Below are positions 36,768 to 46,400 of a DNA stretch of 64,000 nucleotides, piece by piece. Under the pieces are notes generated by a model. The model was not told the DNA's origin, ran no database searches, and worked only from the letters and a program-made list of their open reading frames with translations. How positions within the stretch are numbered: position 1 is the stretch's first letter; every line of letters starts with the position of its first letter. Both the position numbers and the translations under genes were made by a program. The stretch is from contig NZ_WKYV01000011.1 in assembly GCF_009677585.1 (NCBI RefSeq), forward strand, positions 51,557 to 115,556. Reading direction: 5' to 3'. The DNA is from Lactonifactor sp. BIOML-A5. Its GTDB lineage: Bacteria > Bacillota > Clostridia > Lachnospirales > Lachnospiraceae.

Positions 36768-38132
36768 CTAAAAAATTATTACATATCCTAAGGTTACAAG
36801 TAACAGAAGGATTAAAAATGTTACGGATTCTATCATTTCTGACAGTGTGTATGTCTTAATACCGCCCTTTACTGAGACGCCACTCATATTCGTGACAATC
36901 CAGAAGCCGCTGTCATTTACCGTTGCTCCGAACAGAGTACCTGCCAGACAGGCCATAGCGATCATAACCGGCGGCAGTGCCACGGAAGAGGCTACGCTCG
37001 ACATAATCGTCATACTGGTAAGAGCTGACACAGTGCCGGATCCGGTTACCTGCTTAATCAGAAGACCAACGAAGTATGCAAGGATAATTACTACAAATAC
37101 ATTGCTTGTAAAACCGCTTACAATATCAGAGATAGCGTCACTGACACCGGTAATTGTTATAATATTGGAAAAAGCTCCGCCCGCGCCGGTTATAAGGAAT
37201 ACAATACCTGCTGAAGAGAGAGAATCTGTAGCCGTTTTTTCTGCTTTCTCTTTTCCCATACATTTTACCCCGATAAGGTATGCCACTATGGCTCCTGCAA
37301 GAAGAGCAGTAGTTTTGTCTCCCAGGAAGACAAAAATAGACGGCTGAGCATCCCCCATAGCGCTTCCGGTTACAGTATTCAGAAGAATTAAAATAATAGG
37401 CACAAAAATGGGAAGCAATGACAGGCCAAAAGAAGGAGGATTCACTGCAGCATCTTCTTTTGCATCTATCTGCACACCCTCTGCAGACTCATCCAAAGCC
37501 GGATTCCAGAATGTCGTCTTCTTGTCCAAAAATTTTGTATAAATAAATATCACTAAAAATACACCGATCAGACCAAATACTGTACCAAAACCAATCATAA
37601 TTCCTGTGTCGAAGCCAAAGATCTCACCTGCAGCCAGAGGGGCAGGTGTGGGGGGCACCATGGTGTGGGCAGCTGCCGCGCCGATGGTGATGGCACCTAC
37701 AATGTGAGCAATTGATTTGTTGATCTCCTTCATCAGCGCAACGCCAATGGGAATCAGAATCACGAAGGTTACATCAAAATAAACAGGAATTGCCAGGATA
37801 AATGCCGCAAGTCCTATGGCATAGATGGCCTTTGTTTTGGGAAATGCCTTTACAATCTTGTGGGCAATGATTTTGGCTCCCCCGGATGCACTCACAAGCT
37901 CCCCAAGGATAATACCGAATCCGATAGGAAGGCCCATACCCTTCAGCATGTTTCCAAATCCTGTATTAATTCCCTCTATGGTATCTACCATAGAGATGCC
38001 GGATAACAGTCCCATAAGAATACTCCCCAGCACCAGTGAAATAGCCGCATTGAGTTTTACCTTCAGGATTAACACCAGGATAACCACCATGGAGATAATC
38101 AGGGAACAAAATAACCAAGCTGAATGTGACAT
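36768..38132 (-). CDS. GntP family gluconate/sugar-acid permease
   Basis: The 454-residue polytopic protein has about 12 membrane helices and the GntP features GAITIGAAAAHTMVPPTPAP and TFWNPALDE in a central cytoplasmic loop. It is a proton-coupled importer of gluconate or related hydroxy acids. I chose ATG at 38132 behind GGAGGAG; a TTG five codons earlier overlaps that site. Its neighbours imply a sugar acid as substrate. Confidence 0.92.
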   Translation of the reverse strand: MSHSAWLFCSLIISMVVILVLILKVKLNAAISLVLGSILMGLLSGISMVDTIEGINTGFGNMLKGMGLPIGFGIILGELVSASGGAKIIAHKIVKAFPKTKAIYAIGLAAFILAIPVYFDVTFVILIPIGVALMKEINKSIAHIVGAITIGAAAAHTMVPPTPAPLAAGEIFGFDTGIMIGFGTVFGLIGVFLVIFIYTKFLDKKTTFWNPALDESAEGVQIDAKEDAAVNPPSFGLSLLPIFVPIILILLNTVTGSAMGDAQPSIFVFLGDKTTALLAGAIVAYLIGVKCMGKEKAEKTATDSLSSAGIVFLITGAGGAFSNIITITGVSDAISDIVSGFTSNVFVVIILAYFVGLLIKQVTGSGTVSALTSMTIMSSVASSVALPPVMIAMACLAGTLFGATVNDSGFWIVTNMSGVSVKGGIKTYTLSEMIESVTFLILLLLVTLGYVIIF

Positions 38133-38163
38133 AAATTTCTCCTCCAATATATCTTCTTTTTAT

Positions 38164-39183
38164 TTAAAATTCAATAACAACCTTTAATTTGCTTCCGGCA
38201 TGTTTATCAAATTCTTCAAATGCTCTCCCGGCATCTTCGAATCTGTAGGTATCCGTCACTATCTTTTCCAAATTTACCTTACCGCTTTTCACAATATCAA
38301 TCAGCTCTTCAAAATCTTTTTTCAAAGCATTTCTGGAACCGAAAATATTCAGTTCTTTCTTCTGAATTACAGTAAAGTCAAAATCAAGATTCTGTTTGCC
38401 AACTCCGATGAGGACTACTTTTCCTCCAAAAGCCGCTGCGTCTATACAAGCCTGGAAGGTGGACGGAAGCCCTACCGCCTCTATTGCTACGTCAAAGCCA
38501 TTGCCCTCTGTCACCTCTCGGATTTTTTCCTTAAAGCTATCGGGACCGTCATTGAGAATGGTACCGTCCAGGTGGAACTCCTCCATGGCATATCGCAGTT
38601 TTTCCTCAGCCACATCGGCAATATAAACCTCCGCCCCCTTTATCTTGGCAGCCACAGCAGCCAGAACACCTATGGTTCCCGCACCGATAACCAGTACCTT
38701 GTCTTGTCTCTGCACATGAGCTCTTGAAACTCCATGATAACTGATGCAGAAGGGTTCGATCAATGCTAAAGTTTTGGCAGGCAGCCCTTTGCCGTCATAA
38801 ATTCGCTCAACAGGCATTGTTATGTACTGGGCAAACGCCCCCTCCCGCTGCACGCCCATGGTCTGATTGGTAGTACAGCAGTTTACCAGACCCCGTTGAC
38901 AGGAATAACAGGTCTCACAGTTAAAATAGGGATTACAGGTAACTACCATGCCAGGTTTTAATCCCCTGTCGTTAGGTCCAATCTCTACAATCTCCGCAGA
39001 AAACTCATGGCCCGGAGTTCTTGGGTAAGATACGTATGCAAAGGTTCCTCTGTAGGAACCCAAGTCACTTCCGCAGATTCCGCCGTATAAAATTTTCAGC
39101 AGCGCCTCCCCAGGCTTTATTACCGGCAGAGGTCTCTCCACAACAGCTACATCATGGGGTTCATTAATTACAATAGCTTTCAT
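38164..39183 (-). CDS. Zinc-dependent medium-chain dehydrogenase (sugar acid/polyol type)
   Basis: The 339-residue protein has the catalytic zinc ligands (GGICGSD and GHEF), the structural zinc lobe with four Cys (CETCYSCQRGLVNC) and the NAD-binding GAGTIGVLAA motif. It resembles L-threonine 3-, galactitol-1-phosphate and L-idonate dehydrogenases. Being first in an operon with GntP and the LarA-like protein, it probably oxidises or reduces a sugar acid at C2, C3 or C5. The substrate is inferred only. Confidence 0.9.
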   Translation of the reverse strand: MKAIVINEPHDVAVVERPLPVIKPGEALLKILYGGICGSDLGSYRGTFAYVSYPRTPGHEFSAEIVEIGPNDRGLKPGMVVTCNPYFNCETCYSCQRGLVNCCTTNQTMGVQREGAFAQYITMPVERIYDGKGLPAKTLALIEPFCISYHGVSRAHVQRQDKVLVIGAGTIGVLAAVAAKIKGAEVYIADVAEEKLRYAMEEFHLDGTILNDGPDSFKEKIREVTEGNGFDVAIEAVGLPSTFQACIDAAAFGGKVVLIGVGKQNLDFDFTVIQKKELNIFGSRNALKKDFEELIDIVKSGKVNLEKIVTDTYRFEDAGRAFEEFDKHAGSKLKVVIEF

Positions 39184-39201
39184 CTTTCTAATTCCTTTCT
39201 C

Positions 39202-39212
39202 AATACAACTAA
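39202..39212. promoter_or_regulatory. Shared 11-bp secondary element (dehydrogenase side)
   Basis: AATACAACTAA lies 19 bases upstream of the dehydrogenase start. The same 11 bases recur at 40226-40236 before uxaB. Both contain the operator half-site TACAAC, so they may be secondary regulator sites. Confidence 0.45.
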
Positions 39213-39239
39213 GGATGTTGAATCTAATGTTGTATTTGT

Positions 39240-39253
39240 TGTTGTATACAACA
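39240..39253. promoter_or_regulatory. Operator palindrome of the dehydrogenase operon
   Basis: TGTTGTATACAACA is a perfect 14-bp palindrome. It overlaps the -10 of the dehydrogenase promoter. The same 14 bases form the core of the palindrome before uxaB. The FCD-GntR protein encoded between them is the obvious binder. Confidence 0.8.
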
Positions 39254-39279
39254 TATCACAGGCCTGTCATATTTGTCAA
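39250..39279 (-). promoter_or_regulatory. Promoter of the dehydrogenase-gntP-larA operon
   Basis: On the minus strand TTGACA (39274-39279) is followed after 18 bases by TATGTT (39250-39255), 67 bases before the start codon. The operator overlaps the -10, as expected for repression. Confidence 0.65.
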
Positions 39280-39367
39280 CCGCTCTCCGACAGTTTTTTT
39301 CTTTATCCTGATATTATGTATATTTCTAACGAATATCAGCGTTTTGATTTGTATAGTTTTACCTGAT

Positions 39368-39387
39368 TCAGCAGTTTGAACTGCTGA
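39368..39387. promoter_or_regulatory. Inverted repeat directly upstream of the gntR -35 box
   Basis: TCAGCAGTT and AACTGCTGA form a 9-bp inverted repeat with a 2-base centre. It ends on the base before the -35 TTGACT of the regulator gene. There is no T-run, so it is not a terminator. It could be an activator or autoregulatory site of another protein. Confidence 0.45.
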
Positions 39388-39416
39388 TTGACTAATATTT
39401 TCTGGAATGATATGAT
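39388..39416 (+). promoter_or_regulatory. Promoter of the GntR-family regulator
   Basis: TTGACT (39388-39393) and TATGAT (39411-39416) are separated by 17 bases, 50 bases upstream of the ATG. A lone operator half-site TACAAC occurs near 39440, between promoter and gene. Confidence 0.7.
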
Positions 39417-39466
39417 TATTTTATCAATATTTTACGCCATACAACAGAAAGGAACTGCCGATATTT

Positions 39467-40123
39467 ATGCCAAAACAAAGTCTGAAACAAATTGCCTATA
39501 ACTCTATTAAAGAGAAAATATTAAACTGTGAATACATGCCCAATTCATTTTTAAACGAGGATCTCCTGTGTGAAGAATTCGGTGTAAGCCGTACCCCCAT
39601 CCGGGACGCTCTAAGCCGTTTGGAACAGGAATACCTGATTACAATTGTCCCAAAAAAGGGGTTTTTTGTTGCCCCACTGTCAGCAAATGAAATCAATATG
39701 GTATTTGAAGGCCGTCTGCTCATTGAGCCCTATGTACTGTTAAATTATTGTAAAGATTTTCCTGCAGATAAGTTAGAGCGTCTATACGCTACTCTGGAGG
39801 AAACGCAAAAAGGAATTGTCTCAAAAAGAAAAGATATCTATGATTTAGACAATGAGTTTCATGAAACAATTATATCCCAGTGCATCAACCGATATTTGGT
39901 ACAGACCTACTATAATATACACAACCAAAACTGCAGGCTGCGAATTATCAGCGGACGGGCAAATGACAAAAGACTTTTGGATACCGTGGAGGAGCATTTT
40001 CAGATTTTGGAGTGGCTCCGCAATAAAAATTATGAAAAGGCCGCCCAGGCCATGACTGACCATCTTACAAATTCCCGCGCTTCTGCTTTCCAGGCCTTTC
40101 TGGAAGGCAACAGCTATCTCTAA
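39467..40123 (+). CDS. GntR/FCD-family transcriptional regulator of sugar-acid genes
   Basis: The 218-residue protein has an N-terminal winged helix-turn-helix (EEFGVSRTPIRDALSRLEQE at about 38-57) and a C-terminal FCD ligand domain with the metal-type residues in NEFHETI and EEHFQI. ExuR, UxuR and related regulators of hexuronate use belong here. It lies between the two operons that carry the TGTTGTATACAACA operator. A hexuronate or its product is the probable inducer. Confidence 0.92.
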   Translation: MPKQSLKQIAYNSIKEKILNCEYMPNSFLNEDLLCEEFGVSRTPIRDALSRLEQEYLITIVPKKGFFVAPLSANEINMVFEGRLLIEPYVLLNYCKDFPADKLERLYATLEETQKGIVSKRKDIYDLDNEFHETIISQCINRYLVQTYYNIHNQNCRLRIISGRANDKRLLDTVEEHFQILEWLRNKNYEKAAQAMTDHLTNSRASAFQAFLEGNSYL

Positions 40124-40147
40124 ACCATATCAAACTGCACAAAAAAG

Positions 40148-40189
40148 ACATTCGATTTTATGATATTTTTACAAATCGGATGTTTTTTT
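40148..40189 (+). terminator. Terminator of the gntR-family gene
   Basis: ACATTCGATTT pairs with AAATCGGATGT (one G-T) and seven T follow. The uxaB operator starts 4 bases later. Confidence 0.85.
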
Positions 40190-40192
40190 ATT

Positions 40193-40210
40193 TTTGTTGT
40201 ATACAACAAA
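40193..40210. promoter_or_regulatory. Operator palindrome of uxaBA
   Basis: TTTGTTGTATACAACAAA is a perfect 18-bp palindrome, 60 bases before the uxaB start. It shares its 14-bp core with the operator before the dehydrogenase operon, 950 bases away. Confidence 0.85.
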
Positions 40211-40228
40211 GGATACATCTGTTATAAT
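40198..40228 (+). promoter_or_regulatory. Promoter of uxaBA
   Basis: A perfect TATAAT lies at 40223-40228. The best -35 (TTGTAT, 40198-40203) is 19 bases away and is inside the operator palindrome, so a bound repressor would block RNA polymerase. The shared AATACAACTAA element (40226-40236) overlaps the -10. Confidence 0.6.
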
Positions 40229-40270
40229 ACAACTAAAATTAATAAAGAATATAATCCGGAGGATAAAAAA

Positions 40271-41746
40271 ATGGAATTCATTAACAAAACAGTTAAAAAA
40301 GTATATGGAAATTACCCGGAAAGAATCCTGCAGTTCGGGGAAGGTAATTTTCTGAGAGCCTTTGTGGATTGGATGATTGACAAAGCAAACCGTGATGGAA
40401 TCTATGAAGGCAGCATTGTTCTCTGCCAGCCCATCGACCAAGGAATGGCGGATATGATTAACGCACAGGAGGGTGTGTATTCACTGGCTATGCGGGGAAT
40501 CGAAAATGGAGAGCCTTTGGAGAGAATTGAACAAATCACTTCTGTCTCCCGCTGCCTGAACCCCTACAAAGACTATGAGGCTCTTATGGCCCTTGCACGT
40601 AGTGCTGACCTGGAAGTCATTGTTTCAAATACTACAGAAGCAGGGATTGCCTACAAAGCCGGAGATAAGCTCACAGATACCCCGCCTTCCTCCTTTCCCG
40701 CTAAGATCACTGCTTTTCTCTACGAAAGATACAAAGCGTTCGGAGGTGATCAGGAGAAAGGACTTCTCTTCCTCCCCGTGGAGTTGATTGATAACAATGG
40801 GGACGAGCTAAAACGTATCGTCCTGCAGTATGCCGCAGAGTGGGAATTGGAGGAGGCCTTTATCCACTGGGTCTGCACAGCCAATGAATTCACCAATACA
40901 CTGGTAGACCGCATTGTCACCGGTTATCCAAGAGACCAGATAGACTATTTTGAAGCCAAGCTGGGATGGAAAGACAATATTATAGTTACCAGTGAGCTCT
41001 TTCATCTGTGGGTGATTCAGGGAGATGAGACATGGGCCGAAAAACTTCCCATTCATAAAACGGATGCAAATGTTATATGGACCAGAGATGTGACTCCTTA
41101 TAAGAAAAGAAAAGTACGCATTCTGAACGGCGGTCACACTTCCACGGTTCTGGCTGCTTATCTGGCAGGCCACTCCTTTGTCCTGGATTTCATGAAGGAT
41201 GAAGTGTTCCGCTCCTTCCTCCAGAAAGTGATTTATGAGGAAGTGATTCCTACCTTGGTGGATCTGCCCCGGGAAGAGCTGGAAGCCTTTGCAGAAGCTG
41301 TCTCAGACCGTTTCTCCAATCCTTATATTAAACACAAACTGCTGGATATTTCACTGAATTCCTGCTCCAAATTCAACGCCAGATGTCTGCCCTCACTCCT
41401 TGGTTATGTGGAAGCCAAAGGACAAGTTCCAGACTGCCTCAGCTTTTCACTGGCAGCTTTTCTTAAGTTTTATCAGGGAGAAATGAGGGAGGAAGGCTAC
41501 TTCGGAATCAGAGACGACGGCACTGAATATCAGATCAAGGATGACAAAGAAGTGCTGGAATTCTTCCATAACATCTGGTCTTCCAATGATACATCTATGG
41601 TTGCCCGTCAGGCCCTCTCTCACACCTCTTTCTGGAGCGGAAGAGATTTGACTAAAGTGGAAGGCCTGGAGGAAAAAGTTGCCGGTTATCTGGCAGATAT
41701 GGAACACAAAGATATTCGTTCTATTGCAGCGGATCTGATAAAATAA
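40271..41746 (+). CDS. uxaB: Tagaturonate reductase (altronate oxidoreductase)
   Basis: The 491-residue protein belongs to the mannitol dehydrogenase/UxaB family. It has LQFGEGNFLRAFVDWMID at the N-terminus for NAD binding, ILNGGHTS near residue 285 and NTTEAG. It reduces tagaturonate to altronate in galacturonate breakdown. I chose ATG at 40271 behind CGGAGGA. uxaA follows after 23 bases. UxuB-type fructuronate reductases are related, but the neighbouring altronate dehydratase makes UxaB the better call. Confidence 0.93.
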   Translation: MEFINKTVKKVYGNYPERILQFGEGNFLRAFVDWMIDKANRDGIYEGSIVLCQPIDQGMADMINAQEGVYSLAMRGIENGEPLERIEQITSVSRCLNPYKDYEALMALARSADLEVIVSNTTEAGIAYKAGDKLTDTPPSSFPAKITAFLYERYKAFGGDQEKGLLFLPVELIDNNGDELKRIVLQYAAEWELEEAFIHWVCTANEFTNTLVDRIVTGYPRDQIDYFEAKLGWKDNIIVTSELFHLWVIQGDETWAEKLPIHKTDANVIWTRDVTPYKKRKVRILNGGHTSTVLAAYLAGHSFVLDFMKDEVFRSFLQKVIYEEVIPTLVDLPREELEAFAEAVSDRFSNPYIKHKLLDISLNSCSKFNARCLPSLLGYVEAKGQVPDCLSFSLAAFLKFYQGEMREEGYFGIRDDGTEYQIKDDKEVLEFFHNIWSSNDTSMVARQALSHTSFWSGRDLTKVEGLEEKVAGYLADMEHKDIRSIAADLIK

Positions 41747-41769
41747 TACAGGAAAGGATACATGAACAT

Positions 41770-43275
41770 ATGAAGGAAACACAGCATCTGATTCAAATTG
41801 CCCGGGAGGATAATGTGGCAGTTGCCCTTGCAGACTTGCCTGCAGGGACAGTCTGCCGCGCGGGAGATACCACTGTTACTCTGACAGATCCCGTCCCCTT
41901 CGGCCACAAAGCAGCGCTTACTGACATCCCGGAAGGACAAAACATTATTAAGTACGGGCACCCCATCGGGCATGCCCTGTATACGATCCGAAAGGGCCAG
42001 CATATTCATACCCAGAACTTAAAGACGAACCTGGACGGAATTCTGGACTATACCTATACACCGAATCAAACATGCCTGAACAGCTTTTCTGCCCCAAAGG
42101 AAAATGCCTTCTTCCAGGGATACCTGCGGCCGGACGGAAAGGCCGGCATCCGCAATGAAATCTGGATCATTCCAACCGTGGGCTGTGTGAATACCACTGC
42201 GTCCCTTCTGGCCAAAGAGGCAAATAAGGCCTTTGGACAGCGGACAGATGGTATCTTTGCCTATACCCATAACATGGGCTGCAGCCAGCTTACCGAAGAT
42301 TTTGAACGAACTCAGCAGATTCTCAAGGGCCTGATCCAACACCCCAACGCCGGAGGAGTCCTGGTCCTGAGCCTGGGGTGTGAAAACAATAATCTGGATG
42401 TATTTAAACCTGTGCTGGGCGATCTGGATCCCAACAGAGTAAAGTTCCTGGTAACCCAGGAGGCAGAGGATGAATACGAGGAGGGGATGCAGCTTCTGAA
42501 AGAACTGACGGAGTACGTCTCTTCCATAAAAAGAGAAAAAGTATCCGCAGAGAAGTTAGTCGTTGGATTCAAGTGCGGGGGATCTGACGCATTTTCAGGC
42601 ATCACAGCCAACGCCCTCTGCGGCCGTATCACAGACAAGCTAGTCCGCTGCGGGGGAAGTGCAGTGCTTACCGAGGTGCCTGAAATGTTCGGCGCTGAGA
42701 CCCTGCTGATGGAGCGGGCAGTATCGGAGGAGGTTTTTCAGGATGAAGTAAAGCTAATCAACGATTTCAAACAATACTTCACCAAATACAAGCAAACCAT
42801 CTACGAAAATCCCTCCCCCGGAAATAAAAAGGGCGGTATCTCTTCCCTGGAGGAAAAGTCATTGGGCTGCACCCAAAAAGGCGGCCAGGCACCGGTGGTA
42901 GGTGTGCTGGACTACGGCCAGTCGGTAGAAACACACGGTCTGAACCTCCTCACCGGCCCAGGCAACGATCAAGTTTCCTGCACCAATCTGGTTGCCAGCG
43001 GCGCCCAAATGGTACTCTTTACCACCGGCAGAGGAAACCCCTTCGGCACCCCTGTACCAACAGTTAAAATCTCCTCCAACACTCCCCTCTATCTGCGAAA
43101 AAAGCACTGGATCGACTACAACGCCGGTCAGCTTTTAGAAGGGAAAACCTTTGAGGAAGTCACAGAGGATTTCTTCTCATATCTCCTGAAGGTAGCATCC
43201 GGGGAAGTGAAAACACAGAATGAGATCTATGGGTATAAAGAGATCTCTGTGTTTCGGGATGGGGTTATTCTGTAA
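41770..43275 (+). CDS. uxaA: Altronate dehydratase
   Basis: The 501-residue protein has an N-terminal SAF domain (about 1-90; PVPFGHKAA) and the UxaA catalytic region (GYLRPDGKAGIRNE, VGCVNTTA, LSLGCENNNL, FKCGGSDAFSG). It dehydrates altronate to 2-keto-3-deoxygluconate and uses an iron centre. It is the second gene of uxaBA. uxaC, kdgK and kdgA are not in the window. No clear terminator follows; the 188 bases to the next gene hold nothing I can name. Confidence 0.95.
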   Translation: MKETQHLIQIAREDNVAVALADLPAGTVCRAGDTTVTLTDPVPFGHKAALTDIPEGQNIIKYGHPIGHALYTIRKGQHIHTQNLKTNLDGILDYTYTPNQTCLNSFSAPKENAFFQGYLRPDGKAGIRNEIWIIPTVGCVNTTASLLAKEANKAFGQRTDGIFAYTHNMGCSQLTEDFERTQQILKGLIQHPNAGGVLVLSLGCENNNLDVFKPVLGDLDPNRVKFLVTQEAEDEYEEGMQLLKELTEYVSSIKREKVSAEKLVVGFKCGGSDAFSGITANALCGRITDKLVRCGGSAVLTEVPEMFGAETLLMERAVSEEVFQDEVKLINDFKQYFTKYKQTIYENPSPGNKKGGISSLEEKSLGCTQKGGQAPVVGVLDYGQSVETHGLNLLTGPGNDQVSCTNLVASGAQMVLFTTGRGNPFGTPVPTVKISSNTPLYLRKKHWIDYNAGQLLEGKTFEEVTEDFFSYLLKVASGEVKTQNEIYGYKEISVFRDGVIL

Positions 43276-43463
43276 AATAATAGTTTTGTGTATATGAAGC
43301 TCGAGGTTATATAGTCGGCAAGGGGAGGGTTGCAGACGGACAGTAAAGGGAGGAGGGCGTGAGTGGTACACTTTTCATCTTGTTTCGCACTATTGGTGGC
43401 TCAATGTTTTGGCTAAACAACTAAACCCGTTTCAATTATTAATTATACTTTTTCACGCTGTCC

Positions 43464-46400
43464 TTACTTTATACACTTTAAAATCCTTCCGCACATTTCT
43501 TTGCATCTGCACTTGACAGAATGTTTCATCACACGGAAAATCCCCCACATGCCTGATTCAACATCCCAGGCAAAACTTCCTGAACGGTACAGATAGTCCC
43601 CCGGACAGGCAGCCCCGTCCTTTAGTTCCATATCAAACCGGTTTCCGACACTGATTCCCCCCTGAAGCGGAATCTCCCTGGACAAGGCATCCTTTGGCTG
43701 TTCTCTCCATAAATGTCCATGGATAGTCAGTGAAACATTCCTGGGCTTATCTGCTGGCATCATGGTGCGGAAAATCACGCGGTCACCGGAATAAGCTTTC
43801 CACACAGGCGTTGCCGGGTCTCCATGAACCCTGCTGCTGAACACTTTCCATACCCGTGCATCCCTCAAGAGACGATTTGCAAACCGTTCGGACCGGTAGT
43901 TGTAACCTTTTTCTCCTGTATCTTCCGGGTCGACCGGATCCTCACTGACTGCAGCTGCGGTCTGAATCAGATTTCCATGTGCATCCAAAAGCCGGATTCC
44001 ATTCTGAATAAACAACACATATTCCCGGAAGTTTTCCATTCCCGGTGCCGTTATCACCGCCTGTTCCGCAAAGGGATTCTTCTTTTTCGTAAAGTTTTCA
44101 TACCATTCTGCCCCTGCAGGCTCTACAATCACCGCCCCGAACAATCCGTGATACCTGTGATTCCGCATATCTGCGAATGACTGCAGAATACAGGCTCCGT
44201 ATTCCCGGTCTGCCTTCCAGAAATAGCGCTTGCACTCGCCGGGTCCAACGGTCTGCTCTTTGGGATTATAGCCCACGTTGATTCCCGAATCGCAGACAGG
44301 GTCATATTGCAGAAACTGTGGATTCAGAGAAACCCTGTTCGACGGCTTATGCTTTAGATCAAGCGGTACTTTCGGATAATCAAAATAAGGCACCGGACGG
44401 TCCGAGTCCCACACATTATGCAAAATAACCTCCAGCCAGTCTCCCACATTTGCACGCAGTATTAAAGGCTTTGGAGTATATTTTCCGGCCAATACAAGAT
44501 CCACATCCTCCAAAGGGACAAAAATCAGTCCGTCCGGGTCATGGTCTCCATAACTGTTATAGACCAGCGCTGTCTGCACCGCCGCCACTTCATAGCGTCT
44601 AACCACATCATCCTTGCCCGGACAGGGCGGGAGAGGAAGAATCATATCTTTTCCTTTGCATAGCGGTTTCAGGCATTCCTGATATTTATCATAAGCACGG
44701 ATGATTCCCCAGAGGCCAAGCCATACATCATCGGTCCCGCCAAAATAATACAGATAATCCCCTGCCTGATACGGTTCTTTGATGTTTAAATTGAAAGCCT
44801 CTGAAACTCCGATTGTCTGTGATGCTGCCAGTGGGGATCTGTCATCTGCCACTTCTTTTCTCCATGACATCCCGGTGACACTAAATACATGCTGTTCTTC
44901 ATGCGCCCCATCTATCAGGCGAATCATCAGCTCATCTCCCGGATACGTTTCCAAAACAGGAGTTGCCGGGTCTCCATGCACGAAGGAGCTTAAAATATAG
45001 GCTGGGTCACCATCCCTTTTCAGTCTCTCCCTCATTGGTTCCGCACGGTAATTGATGCCCATCACTCCCGGGTCATCATGAGAGCCAGGAACCTCCGGGG
45101 CATTGAGTGGTTTTCCGTCTTTATCAAACAGAAACGCGAAATCATGAACAAAAAGAGCAAACTCCCGGAATGATGAGCCGTCTCTCCTTCGGATTACCGC
45201 CTGCGTTCCATAGCGCAGCTCTTCCCCGTTCCGTATATTGTGGAAGGTTGCACCTGCCTCCTCTACCACCAATGCACCAAACACACCATGCAGCTGATGT
45301 GCGTTGGCAAACAAATGGTCATGGAAAAATACGGTCCGTAATTCTTCGTCTGCAAAGAATCGTTCCACTAATGTTTCGTACTTTCTTGCCCCCGCAATAT
45401 TATTCCAGCCGTTTGCCGCCCCATCGGAAGTAATCGTATCAAATTTCACCAAATGCACATGGTGGCCTACAATATCCGTTCTGGTCTTGAGCTGAAATGC
45501 ATTTGCCTCCAGAAATTCAGGCAGCAGGTTCGTTGTACGCAGTTCAATACAGTCTCCTGCATTGGCACGTATTACCAACGGTTCTACCTGAATTTTCTGC
45601 GCTTCCACCTTACAGATATAGGATTCCAGACCGCCGTGGCGCTCCAGCTCTTCTTTTAAAACGAAAAAACGTCCTTCTGGGTCGTGCCAGCCATACTGAT
45701 TGTATGTGAGCTTCGCCTGTACAAGCGCGATTTCAAATACTTTTACATTCTCACACGGTGTATCTATCGCAAGACACTTTTTATAATCACTGCACTCTGC
45801 GCAATCCGCACATTCATTATCTGCATCACATTCTATACAAACAGCACGTTTCTTATCATCTTCGCACTCTTTATAATTGTCACATTCCCCTGTCGTATAG
45901 CAGAGACAGGTATCCGCATACAATGCGCCCGGAGCTGCATTTTCCACAAAATTCGCCTCTTCCAGTAGTGTCGGACATACCACAACATTTCCCTCTGCAT
46001 CCAATACTCCGCAGGGTGGCTGGCGCGGCGGCATCCCCACCTCTCCACAGATAAAATTAGGGTATCCCGGATGGCACTCATCTTTTTTCAGCGGCCGTTC
46101 CCGGTCTTTTAATGGCTGAAGCGCAGGAACAGGAGTCCCATCTGGCAGTTTCCCGCTTCCATCTTCCAACCGGTCATGAATTCTCCATAAAGTCCACATG
46201 CCTTCATGGAAATGCGGATACAAATGACAATGAAAAATCACATCGCCAATTACCCGGTTTAGGCTTCCTGCCCCATGCAAAATGTCCAGCGTATAGCATT
46301 CCTGGGGACTTATGGTAATCGAGTCAATAATCGTAGAAACCGGATTTTCCGGTTCCAGCCTCCATTGATGATTATGGAGGTGGAACACGTGTGTTTCCTT

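Noticed and set aside
43276..43463. Possible gene or terminator between uxaA and the copper oxidase
   Set aside because: A short minus-strand frame overlaps uxaA and has no site; no hairpin with a T-run was found, so I see nothing nameable here.
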